From Alphaproteobacteria bacterium (GTDB lineage Bacteria; Pseudomonadota; Alphaproteobacteria; CAAGCB01; CAG-977): DNA of 22,205 bases. The stretch is taken from positions 1-22,205 of the forward strand of contig CAAGCB010000011.1 of assembly GCA_900768185.1 (NCBI GenBank), given 5' to 3'. The position numbers and the translations under genes were made by a program. The notes under the pieces were generated by a model. That model had not been told where the DNA came from and did not search any database. It saw nothing but the letters and a program-made list of their open reading frames with translations. Of this stretch, positions 6,270 through 13,461 are shown in pieces; within the stretch, counting starts at the first letter, position 1, and each line of letters opens with the position of its first letter.

Positions 6270-6278
6270 TACACATCA

Positions 6279-6720
6279 GTTTTCACGGAAAATCAACGCG
6301 TGACGGACTGGAAACAAAAGAACAAATCAAACAGGAATTAGTTTCAAGAATAAATTACTTGAAAGAAAAATTCTTTCGAACGGCGTCAGACGGAAAGAAA
6401 AATCTTTACATCTTTAAGTACCCCCCCCCCCGCAAACGACACAAGACATCAGTGCTGACATACATGAACTGTACGACACATTAAAGAATATTACAAAGAA
6501 TGACTTTGATTTACTTGTCATTCTTGAAAAGAAAACGTTTCCGCAGTTAAGTTTTGATATTCCGAACCTGTTTATACGCAGAGTTGATTTTTATACGCCC
6601 GTCGACAGGGTTACATCAAAGCCGTATGATAAAAAATCTTACGGCAGGATTTTTTCGGAATTTCGACCGGCGTTCAAATTACCCAAAACAAAAAAATTCA
6701 AATTTGAAGCCTTGGATTGA
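6279..6720 (+). pseudogene. 3' remnant of an interrupted host gene, with a C11 frameshift
   Basis: An open frame enters from the phage end without its own start (SFHGKSTRDGLETKEQIKQE...) and reads to the C tract at 6421-6431, where it shifts and stops at 6484. From 6433 a second frame runs without a stop to the TGA at 6718-6720 (QTTQDISADIHELYDTLKN... ending KKFKFEALD). One extra C, or two fewer, would join both parts into about 147 codons. The segment is AT-rich compared with the rest of the chromosome, suggesting an acquired gene. I do not recognise it firmly. The pattern has a faint look of glycan-cluster proteins such as the DUF1796 putative cysteine-peptidase group, at low confidence. 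The 5' part should lie at the other end of the prophage. Confidence 0.65.
6421..6431 (+). repeat. C11 homopolymer tract within a coding remnant
   Basis: Eleven consecutive C residues stand in an otherwise AT-rich coding segment, exactly where the reading frame breaks. Such tracts change length by slippage during replication and also attract sequencing error. Confidence 0.9.
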
Positions 6721-6731
6721 AAAACGCCTGA

Positions 6732-6766
6732 AAAAGCCTCTGTTTAAAACAGAGGCTTTTTTATTT
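6732..6766. terminator. Bidirectional terminator between convergent genes
   Basis: AAGCCTCTGTTT and AAACAGAGGCTT form a long stem, flanked by A residues on the left and TTTTTTATTTT on the right. It would end the interrupted host gene (plus) and the muiA-like gene, whose stop is at 6767 (minus). Confidence 0.85.
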
Positions 6767-8437
6767 TCACATACCCGTCAGGACTTTGCCTTTCGCCCAC
6801 GAAACGATGTAGCCGTATTTGATTTCGCGTTTTTCGCGCGGTTGCCATACGCTTTCCCATTTCAACAATCCGACCTTGTCGTTCGGGTTCGCGACATAGC
6901 CGTCAGTCGTTTTATCTTTGACGATTTTAACGGACACGTCGCTGTTGCGGGACACGGGCAACTGTTCGTACACCGCGATTTTCAACGGACGGTTATGCAG
7001 ATTCTGCACGATGGTTTTGCTCAGCGATTCTTTCCTGTTTTCACGGGAGATGACACCCGCTTCGCTGGTTTCGCCGCCCAGAACGGTGCGGGTAACACGA
7101 ATTTTTTCGTCCTGACCGAACGCCAGATGCAGTTTTTCGTTCGGACGCAACATGTCCAAATGCGAATTGCCGATAAACGCGCCGTCGCGGAACAGGGCGA
7201 TATCGCCCGACAACAACGGCAATTCCCCGTTAAAAACGGTCGTCGCTATCAAATATGCGGACGAATCCGCCGCGGGATAGGTTTCGGCGCGGATTTCCGC
7301 CTTGGACGGATACGACCCGATGTTAAAGCGGTAGCGCGCCCCGTCCGACGGCACGTTTGCCGTTCCCTTGATCGCGAAGACGCCCGAAAATTCCGTTCCG
7401 ACGGCGGACGCCGCAATCGTTCCGGCGTCGAAAGAATCTCCGACCGCCGCCGATTCCGCCGTCATTTCGTCCGTTTCGGCGAAATTCGACATCATCATCA
7501 TTCTCGAATCCGCGACGGAACGCGTCATTTTCGCCTGATACACCACGGGCGGTTCGGGACGTTCGGCGCGCGCGTCAACCCAAATCGGCGATAAAGCGGG
7601 CGGTTGCGTCGCCGCGAACGGACGCGCCGTCGACAACGTCAGCGCGACGTTGTTCCAGTCTTCGCCCGTATGCTGGGAAATATTGCCGTATTGCACGATA
7701 TCGACCGTTTCTTTGGCGGAATCAAGCCGCGCTTCGTACAACGGATTCCACGACGCCCCCGAAATCCGGTACTGCAAAGCCAACCGCGCTTTGACGGGTT
7801 TGACCGTTTCGACGTTCACGCGCACCTGCTTGTAGCTTTTGCGTCCCGTCGCGATATCGCGCAACTGCGCGTTCAGGGCGGATATTTCGTCCGTCACCGC
7901 GCGCGCCTGAATCTGTTTTTCGATCACCTCGCGCCCCAGCGTGTCCATGCCGTTTTGAATGACCTGCCAACCGTTTTTCCACGCTTCGGGCGAAACGACG
8001 GTCTTGGCGTCGTTTGATCCGGAAGCGGGCATGCGCGACAGCGATTGCAAAAACGTTTTTCCCGTGTCGGCGGCTTGAATCTGCGCGTCGAGATAACGGC
8101 TTTTGTCGCGCAAGGCGGCGATTTTATCCCGCAATTCCTTTTCCCTTGCGGCGGCGGGAGCCGTTGTGTGGATTTCTTTCGTTTCAACCGATCCGATGAC
8201 GAAAGCGGCGTTTCCCTTGCCCGAAACGCGCAGGGAATCCGTCATCAATCCGGCGGGCAATCCGTCGAAAACGATCGTGTGTCTGCCCGCGGGCAAATCA
8301 GCCGTCGCCGAGCGCGACACGTCCGCGCGATCCGGAAATACGGTCACGGCGTCGATTTTCGATTCGACGGCGACGTCCGCACCGAACGCCGCGGGACAAA
8401 GAAAAGACATCAATACGATCAAAGGCAGTTTTTTCAT
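6767..8437 (-). CDS. MuiA-family (DUF4140/DUF4139) exported protein
   Basis: This 556-aa protein begins with a signal peptide (MKKLPLIVLMSFLCPAAFG, cleavage likely after residue 19). A DUF4140-like beta domain follows at about 27-90 (IDAVTVFPDRADVSRSATADL). Then come a coiled-coil at about 95-195 and the DUF4139 domain from about 205 to the end, with the typical YRISGASWNPLYEARLDS and WNNVALTLSTARP segments. The family is named from a mucoidy inhibitor of enteric bacteria, but its biochemical function is not established. The product is expected in the periplasm or at the cell surface. The start is preceded by GAGG. It lies 12 bases after the binding-protein gene upstream and is probably co-transcribed with it. 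Confidence 0.88.
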   Translation of the reverse strand: MKKLPLIVLMSFLCPAAFGADVAVESKIDAVTVFPDRADVSRSATADLPAGRHTIVFDGLPAGLMTDSLRVSGKGNAAFVIGSVETKEIHTTAPAAAREKELRDKIAALRDKSRYLDAQIQAADTGKTFLQSLSRMPASGSNDAKTVVSPEAWKNGWQVIQNGMDTLGREVIEKQIQARAVTDEISALNAQLRDIATGRKSYKQVRVNVETVKPVKARLALQYRISGASWNPLYEARLDSAKETVDIVQYGNISQHTGEDWNNVALTLSTARPFAATQPPALSPIWVDARAERPEPPVVYQAKMTRSVADSRMMMMSNFAETDEMTAESAAVGDSFDAGTIAASAVGTEFSGVFAIKGTANVPSDGARYRFNIGSYPSKAEIRAETYPAADSSAYLIATTVFNGELPLLSGDIALFRDGAFIGNSHLDMLRPNEKLHLAFGQDEKIRVTRTVLGGETSEAGVISRENRKESLSKTIVQNLHNRPLKIAVYEQLPVSRNSDVSVKIVKDKTTDGYVANPNDKVGLLKWESVWQPREKREIKYGYIVSWAKGKVLTGM

Positions 8438-8449
8438 GTCAAACCTCGT

Positions 8450-9469
8450 TCATCTGTCAAAATCGGGGGCGGAGATCAGTCCGCCGTCCCTTACCAGCCT
8501 GTTCGCCGTTCTGTTCAGCTTCAAAACGGACTTGTCGCCCAAACCGCGGCGATAGATTTCGCCGTAGTTGCCCCGTTGCGACAACGCGCGGTAAATCCAC
8601 CCCGCGTCCAGCCCCATTCTGTCGGCGACGGCTTTGTTCTGCCCCAGCATATTTTGGATTTCGGGGTCTTCGGTATTTTGAAAATCCTCGATATTCTGCG
8701 AAGAAATGCCCTTTTCCTCCGCTTTGACGACGGCGTAGACCAGCCAGCGCAGGATTTTAAACAATTCCTTGTCGTCGTCGCGGATATAGGGACCGGTCGG
8801 ATACGTCCGCACGATTTCGGGCAGAACGACCAAATCAACGTCGTCGGGCGCCTTTTTGAAATAATCGGAATGCAAAGTTTCCAGCCGCGCCAGAACCAGA
8901 TCGCACCTTTTTAAATAAAGCAGCTCCTTCGCCCGCGCCAGCGTCGGCATTTTCATCACGCGCATTTCCAAACGGTGACGCCGGTTGTAGGCGTCGATTT
9001 CCCGCGCCAGAAACGGCGTGTTTTCGACGCAGACCTTCGCCCCTTTATAGTCGTTCATCGACGTCGCATCGGGTTTGTAGTGTCCGATGAACGCCAGCGC
9101 GTCATAGTAGAAAACGGCGGGGAAAGAGGCGTTCGACAGCAGTTCCTGTTCCATCGTCCACGGCGTCGCGGCGTTCAAAACGTCGATCTGTCCGTCGGAC
9201 AACAGCTTGAACCCTTCTTCGCGGTTGACGGGAACGATTTGAACGGCCTCCGCCCTGCCCGTCACGGCGGAAGCGATCAAACGGCAGATTTCGACATCAA
9301 TCCCCTGCCATTCCCCGTCCGCCTGATAGGCGTAGGCGTTCGCCGCCGTCCGCACGCCGCAACGCACGATTCCCGACCGTTTGATGGCGTCCAACGTCGC
9401 GCCGGCATGCGCCGAAACGCCGGAAAAAGCCCAAAAAACGAAAATTCCGAACAGCAATCGAAACGGCAT
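8450..9469 (-). CDS. Periplasmic amino-acid-binding protein (AapJ-like, family 3)
   Basis: This 339-aa solute-binding protein has a signal peptide (residues 1-22, ending SAHA). It shows the family-3 N-terminal pattern (IKRSGIVRCGVRTAANAYAY, then GEWQGIDVEICRLIASAV at about residues 30-68). Later segments such as YKGAKVCVENTPF (about 144-156) match the second lobe. Length is close to AapJ, the general L-amino-acid-binding protein of rhizobia. Several AapJ-like features extend to the C-terminus (GLDAGWIYRALSQRGNYGEIYRR). No permease or ATPase gene is nearby, so it would have to use a transporter encoded elsewhere or act as a sensor. AAAAGGA precedes the start. It is divergent from the mlaC-like gene. 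Confidence 0.85.
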   Translation of the reverse strand: MPFRLLFGIFVFWAFSGVSAHAGATLDAIKRSGIVRCGVRTAANAYAYQADGEWQGIDVEICRLIASAVTGRAEAVQIVPVNREEGFKLLSDGQIDVLNAATPWTMEQELLSNASFPAVFYYDALAFIGHYKPDATSMNDYKGAKVCVENTPFLAREIDAYNRRHRLEMRVMKMPTLARAKELLYLKRCDLVLARLETLHSDYFKKAPDDVDLVVLPEIVRTYPTGPYIRDDDKELFKILRWLVYAVVKAEEKGISSQNIEDFQNTEDPEIQNMLGQNKAVADRMGLDAGWIYRALSQRGNYGEIYRRGLGDKSVLKLNRTANRLVRDGGLISAPDFDR

Positions 9470-9568
9470 CTTTGATTTCCTTTTGAAAACAACGGTTTTT
9501 CACTATACCGCGAAAACGGAAATTAGTATATACTGGATTTTCGAATACACAAAGGAGCCTTTGCCGCC

Positions 9569-10261
9569 ATGAAAACGGTTTTTAAAATATGCCTGTTCGT
9601 CTGTTTCTGCCTGTGCGCCGTTTCCGTCCCCGCGCGCGCCAAATCGGTCGACGCGAAACCGACGCCCGAACAATGGCTGGAAACAAAAGGATTGGAACTG
9701 ATCGACATTCTGTCCGTCAAAGACACCAAAACCCGATTTTTAAAACTGCGTAAAATCGCGCGGCAGGTGTTCCATCAAACGGAGCTGCCCCGATTGGCGA
9801 TGGGCAAACATTGGAACGCCATGACGGAAAGTCAGCGCGACGCCCTGCGCACGATGTTTTTCGACTATTTCGTCGTGACGTACGGATCGTTTTCGCTGGG
9901 GTTCGACAAAGTCGACCTGAACATCACGGACAAGGTGCCGTCCGGCAGGGACATTTTGCTGAAAGTATCCGCCAACGTCCGTTTTGCCGCAAATTCCCCC
10001 CGAAACGAAACGGCGGACGGCGGACGGGGATCGGCGCTGGAAATGTTTTTCGCCCTGCGCGAAACTTCCGACGGATACTATATCCGCGACGCGAAAATCG
10101 AAGGACAAAGCGTGCTGATGTTCCTGCGTTCGAAAATGAACAGCGAAATGAACGCCGCCCGATCGGACGTCGACGCCTTTTTGGAATCCATGCGCACCAG
10201 AATCAACAGCCGCTACCGCGCCGCCGAAGATTTGTCCAAAGTCAACGCCGCCAAAAAATAG
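9569..10261 (+). CDS. mlaC: MlaC/Ttg2D-family phospholipid-shuttle protein
   Basis: This 230-aa protein has a signal peptide (residues 1-24, ending PARA). The mature part matches the MlaC/Ttg2 family: R-x-x-x-L-R-K-I-A-R-Q-V-F near residue 60, then LPRLAMGKHWNAMTESQRDA (about 73-92) and a segment with YFVVTYGS (about 100-107). In the Mla pathway MlaC carries phospholipids between the outer-membrane MlaA complex and the inner-membrane MlaFEDB transporter. No mlaA, D, E, F or B gene is in the window, so this copy is an orphan here. AAGGAG lies 11 bases before the ATG. A TATACT at 9529-9534 may be its -10 box, but I see no clear -35. The charged C-terminal tail is longer than needed for the fold. 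Confidence 0.85.
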   Translation: MKTVFKICLFVCFCLCAVSVPARAKSVDAKPTPEQWLETKGLELIDILSVKDTKTRFLKLRKIARQVFHQTELPRLAMGKHWNAMTESQRDALRTMFFDYFVVTYGSFSLGFDKVDLNITDKVPSGRDILLKVSANVRFAANSPRNETADGGRGSALEMFFALRETSDGYYIRDAKIEGQSVLMFLRSKMNSEMNAARSDVDAFLESMRTRINSRYRAAEDLSKVNAAKK

Positions 10262-10298
10262 CGATTCGCCCGTTCGATAAAATCGCCCATGAAAATTA

Positions 10299-10326
10299 TT
10301 GACAAAATTTTCAAAAAGACTACATT
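10299..10326 (+). promoter_or_regulatory. Promoter of the 198-aa unknown gene
   Basis: A consensus TTGACA (10299-10304) is followed after 16 bases by TACATT (10321-10326), about 30 bases ahead of the start codon. CATTAT two bases on is an alternative -10. Confidence 0.6.
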
Positions 10327-10358
10327 ATTACCACTAAATCGAATTGCAGGAGGTCGCT

Positions 10359-10955
10359 ATGGCTTTAAGTCTGGAAACCAAAACGGAAACAACGGAAAAA
10401 ACGTCGAAATCCGCCGCTTTGCTGAATAAATATCTGACAAACGCCGTGTCAATGACGCGTTTGGACACGATCATCGAATCGCATAAAACACTGTCCGATT
10501 ACGCCAAGCGTTCGGAATGGGACGGCATCAGTTCCGCCGACGTCGCCGCCAAGCGCAAAGAAGTCGAAAAGGATATGAAAGGCTTTGGCATCAAGGACAA
10601 ACTGGCTTATTACGGCAACGTCAAAGCCGGCGAACATTCGCGCGAAACCACGACGAAACTGGGTATTCTGGCTGCCGCCATGGTCGTCGCCGCGACGATC
10701 GACCCCGAACTGAGCCACTGTGTCGCCGGCGCGGGCATGGCGTACATGGCGTCCAAAGTCGGTGCCAAAATGGCAAGCGCGCCGCAAACGCCCAAGGAAT
10801 TGTTTTCGACCCGCGACTATGTCGATTTGAAACACGCGCAGACCGCGCTGAAAAAGCTGGAATCCAACCTGATTAAAAAGGAAAATCAGAAAATGGTGCA
10901 GCAAGCGATCGTCAACGGCGTTTATTTCCCCGGTCGCGGAATGTACGGTCGCTGA
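10359..10955 (+). CDS. Hypothetical protein (198 aa), single-gene transcription unit
   Basis: I do not recognise this protein. The ATG at 10359 is chosen because AGGAGGT stands six bases upstream; the upstream in-frame ATG at 10344 lies before that site. The N-terminal part is charged and helical (MALSLETKTETTEKTSKS). Residues about 106-140 form a small-residue hydrophobic stretch (TTTKLGILAAAMVVAATIDP, then AGAGMAYMASKVGAKMA) that could be one weak membrane helix or a buried hairpin. The rest is Lys-rich and helical, ending GRGMYGR. It has its own near-consensus promoter, a strong ribosome-binding site and an excellent terminator, which suggests high, independent expression. No signal peptide is visible, so a cytoplasmic or membrane-associated location is likely. 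Confidence 0.75.
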   Translation: MALSLETKTETTEKTSKSAALLNKYLTNAVSMTRLDTIIESHKTLSDYAKRSEWDGISSADVAAKRKEVEKDMKGFGIKDKLAYYGNVKAGEHSRETTTKLGILAAAMVVAATIDPELSHCVAGAGMAYMASKVGAKMASAPQTPKELFSTRDYVDLKHAQTALKKLESNLIKKENQKMVQQAIVNGVYFPGRGMYGR

Positions 10956-10972
10956 TTCGGTTCAACCTTTTC

Positions 10973-10999
10973 AAAAAGCCCCGTCTTCGGGGCTTTTTT
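10973..10999 (+). terminator. Rho-independent terminator
   Basis: AAAAAGCCCCG-TCTT-CGGGGCTTTTTT is a strong GC-rich hairpin with a run of six T, directly after the 198-aa gene. Confidence 0.93.
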
Positions 11000-11030
11000 C
11001 ATATCCGCGTGAAAAATTGCGTCCCCCCTC

Positions 11031-11059
11031 TTGACAACCCGAATCCGCGATCCTATGTT
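11031..11059 (+). promoter_or_regulatory. groESL promoter
   Basis: TTGACA (11031-11036), a 17-base spacer and TATGTT (11054-11059) form a sigma-70-type promoter. The expected start of transcription falls within the CIRCE element. Confidence 0.88.
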
Positions 11060-11060
11060 G

Positions 11061-11087
11061 TTAGCACTCGACGGGACAGAGTGCCAA
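11061..11087 (+). promoter_or_regulatory. CIRCE operator (HrcA-binding)
   Basis: TTAGCACTC-N9-GAGTGCCAA differs from the CIRCE consensus TTAGCACTC-N9-GAGTGCTAA at one position. Placed just after the -10 box, it implies HrcA repression of groESL relieved by heat or misfolded protein. Confidence 0.95.
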
Positions 11088-11136
11088 ACTCGCCCGTTTG
11101 AAAAGGTTTTGGTTCACTTTTAAAAGGGTTGCAATT

Positions 11137-11424
11137 ATGAAATTCAGACCGTTATTCGACCGCATTCTGGTTAAACGCACAGCGGAAGACACAAAAACCG
11201 CCGGCGGCATTATCATTCCCGACACCGCGAAAGAAAAGCCGTCCAAAGGCGAAGTCATCGCCGTCGGAACGGGCGGACGCGACGAACAGGGCAAAACGAT
11301 TCCCATGACGCTGAAGGTCGGCGATCAGGTTCTGTTCGGCAAATGGTCGGGCACCGAAGTCAAAATCGACGGCGAAGAACTGTTGATTATGAAAGAATCC
11401 GACGTTCTGGGCATTTTGGAATAA
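11137..11424 (+). CDS. groES: Co-chaperonin GroES
   Basis: This 95-aa protein is the 10-kDa lid that caps GroEL during ATP-driven folding in the cytoplasm. It opens with MKFRPLFDRILVKR and has TAGGIIIPDTAKEKPSKGEV, which includes the mobile loop that docks on GroEL (about residues 16-32). It continues with the conserved GDQVLFGKWSGTEVKIDGEE. Length is typical. I use the ATG at 11137; an in-frame ATG at 11098 would add 13 residues absent from the family. AAAAGGG lies upstream. It is first in a two-gene operon under CIRCE control, 48 bases ahead of groEL. Confidence 0.98.
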   Translation: MKFRPLFDRILVKRTAEDTKTAGGIIIPDTAKEKPSKGEVIAVGTGGRDEQGKTIPMTLKVGDQVLFGKWSGTEVKIDGEELLIMKESDVLGILE

Positions 11425-11472
11425 TCCGAACGTTATCCCCTCAGGTTTTATTTTAAAGGAAGGTTTTTAACT

Positions 11473-13131
11473 ATGGCTGCTAAGGAAGTCAAATTTTCCA
11501 CCGACGCCCGCAACGCGATGCTGCGCGGGGTCGACATTCTGGCTGACACCGTCAAAGTGACGCTGGGTCCCAAAGGACGCAACGTCGTTCTGGCTAAATC
11601 GTTCGGCGCGCCGAAGATCACCAAAGACGGCGTTTCCGTCGCCAAGGAAATCGAACTGGCGAACAAATTTGAAAACATGGGCGCCCAAATCATTAAAGAA
11701 GCCGCGTCCAAAACCGCCGACGTCGCCGGCGACGGCACCACGTCCGCCACGGTTCTGGCTCAAGCCATCGTCCGCGAAGGCTGCAAAGCCGTTGCCGCCG
11801 GCATGAATCCGATGGATTTGCGCCGCGGTATCGACATGGCTGTCGAAGCCGTCGTCAAAGACGTCAAAGCCCGTTCGCGCAAGGTTTCCACGACCGCCGA
11901 AATCGCGCAGGTCGGCACGATTTCCGCCAACGGCGACAGCTCGATCGGCAAATATCTGGCTGACGCGATGGAAAAAGTCGGCAACGAAGGCGTCATTACC
12001 GTTGAAGACGCCAAAGGTCTGAACACCGAACTGGAAGTCGTTGAAGGCATGCAGTTCGACCGCGGCTATCTGTCCCCGTATTTCGTGACGAACGCGGAAA
12101 AAATGACCTGCGAACTGGAAAATCCGTACATCTTGATTCATGAAGCCAAATTGTCCAACCTGCAGTCCATGTTGCCGGTTTTGGAAGCCGTCGTCCAGAC
12201 GTCCCGCCCGTTGCTGATTATCGCGGAAGACGTTGAAGGCGAAGCTTTGGCGACGCTGGTCGTCAACAAACTGCGCGGCGGATTGAAGATCGCCGCCGTC
12301 AAAGCCCCCGGCTTCGGCGACCGCCGCAAAGCCATGTTGGAAGACATCGCCATTCTGACCAAAGGTCAGGTGATTTCCGCCGACTTGGGCATCAAATTGG
12401 AAGACGTGACGTTGGATATGCTGGGAACGGCGAAAAAAGTGTCCATCACCAAAGACAACACGACGATCGTTGACGGCGCCGGCGCGAAAGACGAAATCGC
12501 CGCCCGTTGCGCGCAGATCAAAAAACAGATCGAAACGACGACGTCCGAATACGACAAGGAAAAACTGCAGGAACGCTTGGCGAAACTGTCCGGCGGCGTT
12601 GCGGTGATCAAAGTCGGCGGCGCGTCCGAAGTCGAAGTCAAAGAAAAGAAAGACCGCGTTGACGACGCTTTGCACGCCACGCGCGCCGCGGTTGAAGAAG
12701 GCATTGTCACGGGTGGCGGCACCGCGTTGCTGTACGCCGTGAAATGTCTGGACGCGGTCAAACCCGCCAACGACGACCAGCGCGTCGGCGTTGACATCAT
12801 TCGCCGCGCTTTGCAGGCGCCCGTCCGTCAGATCGCCGCGAACGCGGGCGAAGACGGCGCCGTCATCGCCGGCAAACTGTTGGAAGGCGACAAGACCAAT
12901 ATCGGCTATAACGCGCAGACCGGCGAATACGTCGATATGTTCGAAGCCGGCATCATCGACCCGACCAAGGTTGTCCGCACGTCTTTGGAAAGCGCGTCGT
13001 CGATCGCCGGACTGCTGATCACGACCGAAGCCATGGTCGCCGACAAGCCCGAAGAAAAATGCGCCTGCCACGGCGGCGCCGACGCCGGCATGGGCGGCAT
13101 GGGCGGTATGGGCGGCATGGGCGGTTTCTGA
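11473..13131 (+). CDS. groEL: Chaperonin GroEL
   Basis: This 552-aa, 60-kDa chaperonin forms the double-ring folding chamber with GroES. Conserved elements include TVKVTLGPKGRNVVL (about residues 26-40) and the ATP-site segment GDGTTSATVLAQAI with D87. Apical-domain segments such as ISPYF-like LSPYFVTNAEKM and the equatorial GGGTALLYA (near residue 414) are also present. The C-terminus has the usual Gly-Met repeats but ends GGF instead of GGM. Just before them is a Cys-containing stretch (EKCACHGG), which is unusual for GroEL. AAAGGAAGG precedes the start. It is the second gene of the CIRCE-controlled operon and is followed by a terminator. Confidence 0.98.
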   Translation: MAAKEVKFSTDARNAMLRGVDILADTVKVTLGPKGRNVVLAKSFGAPKITKDGVSVAKEIELANKFENMGAQIIKEAASKTADVAGDGTTSATVLAQAIVREGCKAVAAGMNPMDLRRGIDMAVEAVVKDVKARSRKVSTTAEIAQVGTISANGDSSIGKYLADAMEKVGNEGVITVEDAKGLNTELEVVEGMQFDRGYLSPYFVTNAEKMTCELENPYILIHEAKLSNLQSMLPVLEAVVQTSRPLLIIAEDVEGEALATLVVNKLRGGLKIAAVKAPGFGDRRKAMLEDIAILTKGQVISADLGIKLEDVTLDMLGTAKKVSITKDNTTIVDGAGAKDEIAARCAQIKKQIETTTSEYDKEKLQERLAKLSGGVAVIKVGGASEVEVKEKKDRVDDALHATRAAVEEGIVTGGGTALLYAVKCLDAVKPANDDQRVGVDIIRRALQAPVRQIAANAGEDGAVIAGKLLEGDKTNIGYNAQTGEYVDMFEAGIIDPTKVVRTSLESASSIAGLLITTEAMVADKPEEKCACHGGADAGMGGMGGMGGMGGF

Positions 13132-13154
13132 TCGTTCCGAACGCTTTACGCAAG

Positions 13155-13186
13155 GAAGAGCCTCGCAAGAGGCTCTTTTCTTTTAT
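13155..13186 (+). terminator. Rho-independent terminator of groESL
   Basis: AAGAGCCT and AGGCTCTT form an 8-bp stem with a short loop, followed by TTCTTTTATT. Confidence 0.9.
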
Positions 13187-13249
13187 TGCAACAAACGCAA
13201 AAAATTGGCACAATGCACCGTGTTTGATTTGTGAAAGGACACGTTTGAA

Positions 13250-13459
13250 ATGAAACGCTATTTCAATTACCTGCTGCATGAAATGTTCCCTTCCCTGTTC
13301 GGAGGAATCGCCAAATTCGTCGGTGAAACGCTGATTTTCATCAAAACGTATTTCTGGGTCATTCTGATCGTACTGGCAGTGCTGTATTTTGCCGACATCG
13401 CGGGTATGAAAAGTGAAATCAACGGCTGGATTTCCACTGTCAAAGGTCTGTTCGCATAA
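13250..13459 (+). CDS. Small single-span membrane protein (69 aa)
   Basis: I do not recognise a family. Residues about 26-48 form one hydrophobic segment (LIFIKTYFWVILIVLAVLYF), preceded by an aromatic amphipathic N-terminus (MKRYFNYLLHEMFPSLFGG) and followed by a short polar tail. GAAAGGA lies ahead of the ATG. Its stop codon is two bases before the start of the P-loop protein, so the two are probably translated together. It heads a plus-strand group that ends with endonuclease IV. Association with the inner membrane is expected. Confidence 0.7.
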   Translation: MKRYFNYLLHEMFPSLFGGIAKFVGETLIFIKTYFWVILIVLAVLYFADIAGMKSEINGWISTVKGLFA

Positions 13460-13461
13460 AA

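Larger units (their letters stand above)
1..6278 (-). mobile_element. Mu-like transposable prophage, left (early) end, partial
   Basis: The segment has the Mu early layout: a plus-strand repressor, then divergently a Ner-like regulator, MuA-type transposase and MuB-type ATPase. It continues beyond base 1. The phage end lies near 6275-6278: on the minus strand both 6275 and 6278 begin with TG, as Mu termini do. Just inside are three copies of a transposase-type binding motif at Mu-like distances. Beyond the end, an open reading frame resumes that has no start of its own, as expected for a host gene split by insertion. The exact terminal base needs the 5-bp target duplication at the other end, which is outside the window. 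Only the early genes are visible, so whether the prophage is intact cannot be judged. Confidence 0.85.

Noticed and set aside
6554..7594. 346-codon plus-strand frame opposite the muiA-like gene
   Set aside because: It starts in the interrupted host gene, crosses a strong terminator and runs antisense through a well-supported coding region. Its Arg/Phe-rich composition is typical of a shadow frame.
11467..13071. Long minus-strand open frame (534 codons) opposite groEL
   Set aside because: It is the mirror of GroEL, with biased composition rich in F, D, R and G, no family motifs and no ribosome-binding site. GroEL on the other strand is certain.
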